Assembly: GCA_009691355.1 (NCBI GenBank)
Contig: SICW01000038.1
Span: forward strand, 1-6,883
Direction of reading: 5' to 3'
Source of the DNA: Candidatus Woesearchaeota archaeon
Lineage (GTDB): Archaea > Nanobdellota > Nanobdellia > SCGC-AAA011-G17 > GW2011-AR17
Length of the DNA: 6,883 bases
The notes beneath the pieces were generated by a model that saw nothing but the letters and a program-made list of their open reading frames with translations, did not search any database and was not told the DNA's origin. This document shows positions 1 to 4,571 of this stretch, one piece after another. Position 1 is the stretch's first letter; each line of letters begins with the position of its first letter. Position numbers and translations under genes: made by a program.

Positions 1-1518
1 AGTGAAATTCCTGTTCGTTTACGAAGAGTTATGGAAAATGCAGGTGGTGCCTTTGTTAAGGTTGGTCAAATGCTTTCTTTACGTTCTGATCTTATCCCCC
101 AAGAGTATTGTGATGAGTTTGCAAAACTACAGGATAATGTCAAACCTTTTCCGTATATTGAAGTCAAAAAAATACTTGAAACTGAGTTTAAGAGACCATT
201 AAAAGATGTATTCAAAGACTTTGAGGAAAAGCCTATTGCTTCTGCATCCATTGGACAAGTACATAAAGCTCGATTAAAGTCTGGCCAACTTGTTGCAGTA
301 AAAGTACAAAGACCAGATATTAAAAAAACATTTGATGCAGATATTAATCTCCTAGAGTATATTGCAGAGGAAGCAGAGAAGTATCTTTCAGAAGTGCGTG
401 TATTTAAACCGCAAAAAATTGTAGAGGAGTTTAAGAAATATACCGAAAAAGAACTAGATTTTCTTTCTGAAGCCAAAAATATAGAAAAATTTCATGAACA
501 TTACAAATACAGCCCCCACATTAAAATCCCTAAAGTGTACTGGGAGTATTGTACGACTAAAGTCATTGTTATGGAGTTTATAGATGGAGAAAAGGTTTCC
601 AATGTTGAGCATCTTACACGTGAAGAAAAGAAAAAAATTGCTCTCACCGTGTACAACTCTTTTATAGAACAGGTCTTTGATATGGGCACCTTTCATGCTG
701 ACCCCCATCCAGGAAATATCTTTCTCTTAAAGAATGGGAAAATTGCATTGTTAGATTTTGGTATTGTAGGACATCTGTCTCCAGATTTAAAAGAAAATGT
801 TGAGTTTATGCTTGTGGGTTTAGTGAAAGGAGACTTAGATATTCTTCTAACTAGTTTTGTGAACCTGGGCATGGTAGATGGTGTAGATGAAGAAAAGCTC
901 AAAGAAGATTTATTCGAAGCCTGGGGAGAGTTTCATGGTTCTTCGCTAAAACAAATAAATATGAAACGTTTCTTTAACAGTACCTTTGAACTGGGAAGAA
1001 AATATAACATTGATTTCCCTCATAACTTCGTTCTTCTTGTTAAAGCAGTCATTACTACTGAAGGTTTTGCAAAGCAACTCTATCCAGAAGCAAGTTTCAT
1101 TGAAATTTGTGCACCAAAAGTAGAGCATCTCATCAAAGAAGAGCATGATCCTAAAAAATTATTTCATTCTTTTAAGAAAGGCGCCTTTGAATTTACTACT
1201 TCTCTGAGAAAATTTCCACAAGATTTAAGAAGTCTCATACATATATTAAAGACTGGATCAAAAGTCAAGGTTGAGATTGATCATAAAGAGCTCAATGACC
1301 TTACGGTAGAGCTGGATCATTCAAGCAATCGAATTACCTTTGGGCTTATCATTGGTGGTTTGATTATTACAACTGGTCTTTTGATTGTCGCAGATCTTGG
1401 TCCAAAATACTTTGGTCTCCCTATATCTGCATGGATATCATTAATGGTCATAGTGCTCCTATCCTTAGTATTAGGAGTATCTATACTCACAGAAAAAAGA
1501 AGAGGTGAACAAGAATGA
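1..1518 (+). CDS. ABC1/AarF/UbiB-family kinase-like protein, 5' partial
   Basis: Atypical protein-kinase-like ATPase of the ABC1/ADCK/UbiB family. In bacteria and mitochondria the family supports quinone biosynthesis and lipid handling; its role in archaea is unsettled. The frame is open to base 1 and reads SEIPVRLRRV before the first Met (base 31). That matches family sequence upstream of the KxGQ motif, so the true start lies outside the window. Counting from the Met at base 31: KxGQ at 10-13; the alanine-rich nucleotide loop ASASIGQVH at 70-78, the family's replacement for the glycine-rich loop; ATP-contacting Lys in VAVK at 91; probable Glu in ELDFLSEA near 147; catalytic HADPHPGN at 222-229; metal-binding DFG at 242-244. 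All key residues are present, so it is probably active as an ATPase or kinase. Two C-terminal hydrophobic helices (about 435-455 and 464-486) predict membrane anchoring. It overlaps the next gene by 4 bp. The family call is firm; the substrate is unknown. Confidence 0.95.
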   Translation, partial: SEIPVRLRRVMENAGGAFVKVGQMLSLRSDLIPQEYCDEFAKLQDNVKPFPYIEVKKILETEFKRPLKDVFKDFEEKPIASASIGQVHKARLKSGQLVAVKVQRPDIKKTFDADINLLEYIAEEAEKYLSEVRVFKPQKIVEEFKKYTEKELDFLSEAKNIEKFHEHYKYSPHIKIPKVYWEYCTTKVIVMEFIDGEKVSNVEHLTREEKKKIALTVYNSFIEQVFDMGTFHADPHPGNIFLLKNGKIALLDFGIVGHLSPDLKENVEFMLVGLVKGDLDILLTSFVNLGMVDGVDEEKLKEDLFEAWGEFHGSSLKQINMKRFFNSTFELGRKYNIDFPHNFVLLVKAVITTEGFAKQLYPEASFIEICAPKVEHLIKEEHDPKKLFHSFKKGAFEFTTSLRKFPQDLRSLIHILKTGSKVKVEIDHKELNDLTVELDHSSNRITFGLIIGGLIITTGLLIVADLGPKYFGLPISAWISLMVIVLLSLVLGVSILTEKRRGEQE

Positions 1519-1811
1519 AACAAAGAATAAAAGAATTAGGACTTGCTGGTCTGGGATTAGGCGTAACGATTAAAGAAAAGGTACAAGGACTTGTACGAAA
1601 GGGAAAGGCAAATGAAAAAGTGCTGAAAGGACCTAGACAAAAACTTGCTGCTGGTGCACATCTTGCTGGAAAAGAAGCTTTAGTGATTTCTAAAAAGAGT
1701 TTGCAGATGCTTGAAAGAGAACTAAAAAAACTCGAAGCAGAAGCAAAAAAAAGTGTAAAAAAAGGTATTGCTAAAAGACGCGCAAAAAGCTCTCCGAAGA
1801 AAAGGAGGTAA
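1515..1811 (+). CDS. Small lysine-rich phasin-like protein
   Basis: 98-residue basic protein. Its N-terminus (LGLAGLGLGVTIKEKVQGLV, residues 8-27) has a short apolar stretch followed by a charged helix. This resembles the small phasin-like proteins (polyhydroxyalkanoate synthesis regulator type) often encoded beside UbiB-family kinases in bacteria. Residues about 58-80 form a probable amphipathic or coiled-coil helix, and the last 20 residues are almost all Lys, Arg, Ala and Ser. The start ATG overlaps the kinase stop as ATGA (1515-1518), and GAGGTGA at 1502-1508 is a good ribosome binding site 6 nt upstream, so the two are likely translationally coupled. No PHA synthase is visible, so granule binding is not supported. 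A small membrane- or lipid-surface partner of the kinase is a reasonable inference. The similarity was judged by eye from a short, biased sequence. Confidence 0.75.
   Translation: MKQRIKELGLAGLGLGVTIKEKVQGLVRKGKANEKVLKGPRQKLAAGAHLAGKEALVISKKSLQMLERELKKLEAEAKKSVKKGIAKRRAKSSPKKRR
1804..1808 (+). promoter_or_regulatory. Ribosome binding site GGAGG with long spacer (VIT-type gene)
   Basis: GGAGG lies at the very end of the phasin-like gene, whose stop is TAA at 1809-1811. The spacer to the ATG at 1824 is 15 nt and pyrimidine-rich, longer than the 7-nt spacers of the L7Ae and ndk sites in this window. The ATG at 1824 is the first in-frame start after the stop at 1809, so this site decides the start unless initiation is downstream. 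Confidence 0.6.
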
Positions 1812-1823
1812 TTTTTTCTTTTT

Positions 1824-2525
1824 ATGAAACGACAGAAAAGCCACAGGGAGAATCATAAGGGCGCTTCTCGCTGGAGAGACTTTATTCTGGGTGGGCAAGA
1901 TGGACTGGTCAATGTTCTGGGTGTAACACTGGGTGTTGCAACAGCAACGCAGGATTTGGGGATTATTCTCACCGCAGCATTTGCAGCGACCTTTGCAGAG
2001 TCTATTTCTATGGGGGCAGTTGCATACACATCTTTCAAAGCAGAAAAGGATTTTTATCAATCTCAAGTACAATTAGAAGCTCAAGAGATTAAAGATATTC
2101 CTCAAGTGGAAAAAAAGGAAATAAAAAAAATATACTCTCACTTAGGATTCAAAGGTTCATTATTAGCACAAATAGTTAACCACATTACTGCAAATAAGAA
2201 ACGTTGGAGAGATGTGATGGTTTCTCAAGAATTAAAAATTTCAGCACCAAAGGTAAGTCCAACAAATAGCGCTTGGGTGGTTGGCTTTTCTGCACTTGCT
2301 GGGTCTATTGTTCCTATTATTCCCTTTTTTCTTGTCCCTGTACAAACAGCTATGTGGACAAGTGTTCTATTATCTACAATCGTTCTTTTCTCTGTAGGGG
2401 CCTATAAAGCAAAGACAACGACTGGAAGTCCTCTTCGTTCAGGATTAGAATTAGCACTTATTGGAATCATTGCTGCACTTGCTGGGTATGCCATTGGTGC
2501 TTTTTTAGGAGCTACGGTCATCTAA
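1824..2525 (+). CDS. VIT1/CCC1-family iron/manganese transporter
   Basis: 233-residue integral membrane protein of the vacuolar iron transporter family, which moves Fe2+ or Mn2+ out of the cytoplasm (into vacuoles in eukaryotes), usually by proton exchange. Family hallmarks are clear: the FILGGQDGLVNVLGVTLGVA stretch (20-39) corresponds to the conserved G-x-x-D-G-L-V-x-x-x-G region of TM1, and the SISMGAVAYTS stretch (60-70) to the SMAxGEYxS region of TM2. Charged residues 71-145 form the cytoplasmic segment, which carries metal-binding acidic residues in plant VIT1. TM3 (about 149-171), TM4 (about 176-196) and TM5 (about 206-232) complete the five-helix plan. Tyr replaces the usual Glu-Tyr pair of TM2 (AVAYTS for AxGEYxS), so one typical acidic metal ligand may be missing. 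It follows the phasin-like gene by 12 bp, consistent with co-transcription. Family confidence is high; substrate and direction are inferred. Confidence 0.9.
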   Translation: MKRQKSHRENHKGASRWRDFILGGQDGLVNVLGVTLGVATATQDLGIILTAAFAATFAESISMGAVAYTSFKAEKDFYQSQVQLEAQEIKDIPQVEKKEIKKIYSHLGFKGSLLAQIVNHITANKKRWRDVMVSQELKISAPKVSPTNSAWVVGFSALAGSIVPIIPFFLVPVQTAMWTSVLLSTIVLFSVGAYKAKTTTGSPLRSGLELALIGIIAALAGYAIGAFLGATVI

Positions 2526-2542
2526 AAATCCTTTAGGCTCTA

Positions 2543-2556
2543 GAAAGATTTATAAA
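2543..2556 (+). promoter_or_regulatory. BRE/TATA promoter of the L7Ae-S28e-L24e operon
   Basis: A purine-rich BRE-like GAAAGA (2543-2548) is followed directly by TTTATAAA (2549-2556), the archaeal TATA consensus. Transcription would be expected to start around 2577-2581, giving a leader of roughly 30 nt that holds the GGAGGT ribosome binding site. It lies in the 84-bp gap after the VIT-type gene, so the ribosomal protein operon appears to be transcribed separately from the genes upstream. Confidence 0.8.
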
Positions 2557-2596
2557 CCGCCTCTTTTTTATCCAGTCTTAAAACCGATGACAGGTT

Positions 2597-2602
2597 GGAG
2601 GT
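2597..2602 (+). promoter_or_regulatory. Ribosome binding site GGAGGT that sets the L7Ae start
   Basis: GGAGGT is 7 nt upstream of the ATG at 2610. The in-frame TTG at 2595 overlaps this site and would add five residues (MEVYT) with no ribosome binding site of its own, so 2610 is preferred. Confidence 0.85.
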
Positions 2603-2609
2603 TTACACG

Positions 2610-2960
2610 ATGGAAGACAAACAATTGATAGAAAAGGCATATGAAGCAATTGAAATTGCAAAAAATTCTGGTAAATTAAAGAGAGGAACAAATGAAGTGA
2701 CAAAAGCTGTAGAGAAAGCTATTGCAAAACTAGTTGTGGTTGCAAAAGATACTAGCCCTGCAGAGATTATCATGCATCTTGGTCCGCTCTGTAAAGAGAG
2801 AAAAGTACCTATGGTCACTGTTCCAAGTAAAGTAGAATTAGGAACCGCAGCAGGTATGCCTATTGGTGCAAGCGCAGTAGCAATTGTACAAGAAGGCGAA
2901 GCAAAAAATTTGATCAAACAAATTGCTGATTCTATGAAGGTTGAAGATGGCAGTAGCTAA
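2610..2960 (+). CDS. rpl7ae: Ribosomal protein L7Ae (kink-turn RNA-binding protein)
   Basis: 116-residue L7Ae/L30e/S12e-family protein, normal length for archaeal L7Ae. It binds kink-turn RNA. Besides its place in the 50S subunit, archaeal L7Ae is a core protein of box C/D and H/ACA guide RNPs and of RNase P. The RNA-contacting signature KLKRGTNEVTKAVEKA (22-37) is intact, followed by KLVVVAKDTSPAEIIMHL (40-57) and VPSKVELGTAAGM (71-83), which reads VPSKxELGxAxG in the family. A small departure is HLGPLC at 56-61, where most relatives have HLPLLC. The acidic, serine-rich tail (residues 112-116) is encoded where the gene overlaps the S28e start. The gene leads an operon with S28e and L24e, the usual archaeal order, behind a clear TATA box and ribosome binding site. 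Start 2610 was chosen over TTG 2595 because of the 7-nt GGAGGT spacing. Confidence 0.97.
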   Translation: MEDKQLIEKAYEAIEIAKNSGKLKRGTNEVTKAVEKAIAKLVVVAKDTSPAEIIMHLGPLCKERKVPMVTVPSKVELGTAAGMPIGASAVAIVQEGEAKNLIKQIADSMKVEDGSS

Positions 2961-3282
2961 GAAAGAACTAGCAGTGAAAGAAGAGAAGAAAACTCCTCAA
3001 GCTGAAGGAAAGCCAGCGCAAGCCCCAGCTCCACAAACTCAACAACAGGATAAGCCTAGAGGAAATCTTTTCACAGAAGCAGTTCCTGCTCGTGTAGAAG
3101 AAATTATTGGTCGAACAGGAACACGAGGAGAAATTATCCAAGTGCGCTGTAAGATTTTAGAGGGAAGGGATGCAAACAAAATTCTCAGTAGAAATGTGAA
3201 GGGTCCCGTTCGTTTAAAGGACATTTTAATGCTACGAGAAACAGAAATTGAAGCAAGAAAGCTCAATAAGGGGAAACGATAA
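2947..3282 (+). CDS. rps28e: 30S ribosomal protein S28e with N-terminal extension
   Basis: S28e is a small OB-fold-like protein of the 30S subunit in archaea and eukaryotes. The conserved core begins near residue 42 (FTEAVPARVEEIIGRTGTRG, 42-61), continues through QVRCKILEGRDANKILSRNV (65-84) and GPVRLKDILMLRE (86-98), and ends in the family signature ETEIEARKL (98-106; usual form ESEREARRL). The core alone is about 70 residues, the normal family length. Here it is preceded by about 40 residues rich in Lys, Ala, Pro, Gln and Glu, probably disordered. No Met lies between the ATG at 2947 and the core, and the extension is in frame and free of stops, so it is probably translated. The start overlaps the last 14 bp of L7Ae, so translation is likely coupled. 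An in-frame TTG at 2941 would add two residues and is less likely. Confidence 0.94.
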   Translation: MAVAKKELAVKEEKKTPQAEGKPAQAPAPQTQQQDKPRGNLFTEAVPARVEEIIGRTGTRGEIIQVRCKILEGRDANKILSRNVKGPVRLKDILMLRETEIEARKLNKGKR

Positions 3283-3470
3283 TGGCAAAATGTAGTTTTT
3301 GTGGAATTGAAATCCCTATTGGGACTGGAATGATCTTTGTCTATAAGACTGGAAAAATTGCAAACTTCTGTACTCGAAAATGTGAATTGCATACCTTGAA
3401 GCTCAAAAGAAAGCCCCAAAATATGAAATGGGTTACCTCTGCTGGCAAAGATAAGAGTAAAAAACCTTAA
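3282..3470 (+). CDS. rpl24e: 50S ribosomal protein L24e, zinc-finger type
   Basis: 62-residue L24e of the large ribosomal subunit, typical archaeal length. It has the treble-clef zinc-binding cysteines C4-x2-C7 and C30-x3-C34 in CSFCGIEIPIGTGMIFV and NFCTRKCE, followed by the conserved basic segment LKRKPQNMKW (41-50; family KRxPRxxxW), which contacts 23S rRNA. The ATG shares its A with the last base of the S28e stop (TAATG at 3280-3284), and GGGG at 3270-3273 is a possible ribosome binding site. It is the last gene of the L7Ae-S28e-L24e operon; a T8 tract starts immediately after the stop codon. In many archaea ndk follows directly, whereas here a convergent regulator gene does. Confidence 0.96.
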   Translation: MAKCSFCGIEIPIGTGMIFVYKTGKIANFCTRKCELHTLKLKRKPQNMKWVTSAGKDKSKKP

Positions 3471-3478
3471 TTTTTTTT
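3471..3478 (+). terminator. Oligo-T terminator after L24e
   Basis: Eight consecutive T directly follow the L24e stop in the 16-bp gap between convergent genes. Archaeal intrinsic termination needs little more than a T-rich non-template tract, so this probably ends the ribosomal protein transcript. On the opposite strand the A6 run at 3459-3464, inside the L24e 3' end, reads as T6 and may terminate the Lrp-type gene. Confidence 0.65.
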
Positions 3479-3486
3479 CTTTAGAC

Positions 3487-4473
3487 TTATTTTTCTGAAC
3501 CCTTAAGAATTTCTCTATAAGCTGGCATCCAATATTCTGAAATCATAATAAGATGTTCTGTATTTCTGATCATATGCGGGAATTGTTTTTTCAAGTCATT
3601 CATAATCTGATTAAAATGGGGGTAGTTATCTACAACAAACTCTAGTTCTGCATCCCATGGTGCTAAACTTCGGATATAATACAAAGAGTGGGGATTGCAT
3701 TTCATCCATTCTCCAAGAGCATGTTCTTCCTTTTGAGAAAGTGAACGAAAGTAGACAATAGCTTTAAAAAACTCTTTATGGAGAAGATTAAAGTCCACAG
3801 CGATTCTATAAGCGATAATAATCTCTTTTTCTTCTAATTTTTTAATCCTTGTTCTTACGATGTCTACACTGCTTTTTACTTTTCGAGAAAGTTCAAGAAT
3901 AGGGATACGCGCATCATTTGCAAGGAGAGTAAGAATTTTTCCATCAAGAGGATCTAATGTGTATGAGAAAATATCTCCTCCAAACGTATGGACTTTGCTA
4001 TTTTTTTCCTCAAGGAAAAATTTTTTATTGTATTGCTCTGTATCTACCATAGATCCTAAAACTCTCGTCACAATAAGATGTTTCCACCCTGAAAGAAGAC
4101 TATTCACATTTGAGTAATATTCAGGTATGCTCTTAGAGAGAACTGCAAAAACCAAATCAAATGCTCCGTCAGAAATTCCTATCCAATAAATAGCAGTATC
4201 TGTTCGTAGTGTTTGAAGAAATTTTTCCTTTTCTTCAGGGATGTTTTCTAATTTAAGATAAACCTTAAACATATAATACCCTAGTTTATTAGGATTAATA
4301 GAAGTGATAAATCCTTGAATAATGCCCTTTTCTTGGAGTTGTTGTATTCGATATTTCACTGTTTCTCGGGACTTATGAACTTTTTTTGCAAGTAGAATAG
4401 TAGAAATTCTACAGTTTTTATCTAGCTCAGAGAGAATTTTCCTATCTACCATATCTAGGACGAATTTGGTCAT
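3487..4473 (-). CDS. Tandem-duplicated Lrp/AsnC-family transcriptional regulator
   Basis: 328-residue protein with two Lrp-like units in one chain, about twice the usual 140-160 residues. Unit 1: a winged helix at about 8-55 (LDMVDRKILSELDKNCRIS, then KSRETVKYRIQQLQEKGII), then an effector-domain-like segment at about 65-150. Unit 2: a second winged helix at about 173-222 (LDPLDGKILTLLANDARIP, then VDIVRTRIKKLEEKEIIIAY), then a second such segment at about 234-320 with a long C-terminal tail. LDxxDxKIL at the start of each helix domain and the xRIxxLxEKxII recognition-helix pattern are Lrp hallmarks. The two units share little identity, so the duplication is old. Normal Lrp proteins form dimers; this chain may be a built-in dimer. 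The start at 4473 has a TATA-like box about 27 bp upstream and no ribosome binding site; the Met at residue 8 (4452) is an alternative. It is divergent from the radical SAM gene, its likely target along with itself. The effector is unknown. Confidence 0.9.
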   Translation of the reverse strand: MTKFVLDMVDRKILSELDKNCRISTILLAKKVHKSRETVKYRIQQLQEKGIIQGFITSINPNKLGYYMFKVYLKLENIPEEKEKFLQTLRTDTAIYWIGISDGAFDLVFAVLSKSIPEYYSNVNSLLSGWKHLIVTRVLGSMVDTEQYNKKFFLEEKNSKVHTFGGDIFSYTLDPLDGKILTLLANDARIPILELSRKVKSSVDIVRTRIKKLEEKEIIIAYRIAVDFNLLHKEFFKAIVYFRSLSQKEEHALGEWMKCNPHSLYYIRSLAPWDAELEFVVDNYPHFNQIMNDLKKQFPHMIRNTEHLIMISEYWMPAYREILKGSEK

Positions 4474-4474
4474 A

Positions 4475-4484
4475 TATGGCCATA
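4475..4484. promoter_or_regulatory. 10-bp perfect palindrome beside the Lrp-type start codon
   Basis: TATGGCCATA is its own reverse complement and begins 2 bp upstream of the regulator's start codon (minus strand ATG at 4473-4471), where the 5' end of a leaderless transcript would fall. It may be an autoregulatory binding site, but one 10-bp palindrome is weak evidence. Confidence 0.3.
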
Positions 4485-4494
4485 AACTGGTAGT

Positions 4495-4504
4495 AATATA
4501 TAAA
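4495..4504 (-). promoter_or_regulatory. TATA box for the Lrp-type gene, probably leaderless
   Basis: On the minus strand this reads TTTATATATT. Its centre is about 27 bp from the start codon at 4473, the usual archaeal distance from TATA centre to transcription start. No GGAGG-like sequence lies between, so a leaderless transcript starting at or next to the ATG is the simplest model. Confidence 0.6.
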
Positions 4505-4519
4505 TATACCTATAAAACG

Positions 4520-4537
4520 GTAAAAATAGTAAAATTA
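4520..4537 (+). repeat. Two-copy 9-bp tandem repeat in the divergent promoter region
   Basis: GTAAAAATA (4520-4528) is followed at once by GTAAAATTA (4529-4537), 8 of 9 positions identical. It lies midway between the two divergent TATA boxes and could help DNA bending or regulator binding. In such AT-rich DNA it may also be chance. Confidence 0.35.
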
Positions 4538-4540
4538 GTC

Positions 4541-4549
4541 TATTATATC
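4541..4549 (+). promoter_or_regulatory. TATA-like box for the radical SAM gene, probably leaderless
   Basis: TATTATATC is centred about 26 bp upstream of the ATG at 4571, and no ribosome binding site precedes that ATG, which fits a leaderless transcript. TATAAAA at 4511-4517 is an alternative TATA box; it would place the start near 4541 with a 30-nt leader that still lacks a ribosome binding site. Confidence 0.5.
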
Positions 4550-4554
4550 TATAG

Positions 4555-4571
4555 TAACTACCAAGTAGTTA
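4555..4571. promoter_or_regulatory. 17-bp perfect palindrome, candidate operator of the Lrp-type regulator
   Basis: TAACTAC-CAA-GTAGTTA has perfect 7-bp arms around a 3-bp centre, and its last base is the A of the radical SAM start codon. A related sequence, CTGGTAGTAA at 4487-4496, matches TTGGTAGTTA (the reverse complement of 4555-4564) at 8 of 10 positions. Half-sites therefore sit in inverted orientation on both sides of the divergent region, each between a TATA box and its gene. A protein bound here would block the inferred transcription start. Its size and symmetry suit a winged-helix dimer such as Lrp. The binding role is inference. Confidence 0.5.

Noticed and set aside
66..476. Minus-strand frames opposite the UbiB-type kinase
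   Set aside because: They mirror conserved kinase coding sequence and resemble no protein family.
1722..2072. Cysteine-rich minus-strand reading frame opposite the phasin-like/VIT-type junction
   Set aside because: It is antisense to two well-supported genes, has no ribosome binding site, and its cysteines come from the complement of Ala/Thr-rich coding sequence.
2595..2609. TTG start for L7Ae at 2595
   Set aside because: The TTG overlaps the GGAGGT ribosome binding site, which is ideally spaced for the ATG at 2610.
2941..2946. TTG start for S28e at 2941
   Set aside because: It adds only two residues; the ATG at 2947 is the more usual codon.
4520..4537. 9-bp tandem repeat as the start of a CRISPR-like or longer array
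   Set aside because: There are only two imperfect AT-rich copies with no spacers and no further units.
4466..4570. 35-residue N-terminal extension of the radical SAM protein from the ATG at 4466
   Set aside because: It overlaps the Lrp-type start and is a Tyr/Val/Lys-rich translation of the AT-rich promoter region. The family-like sequence begins at MKLDLIQP (4571).
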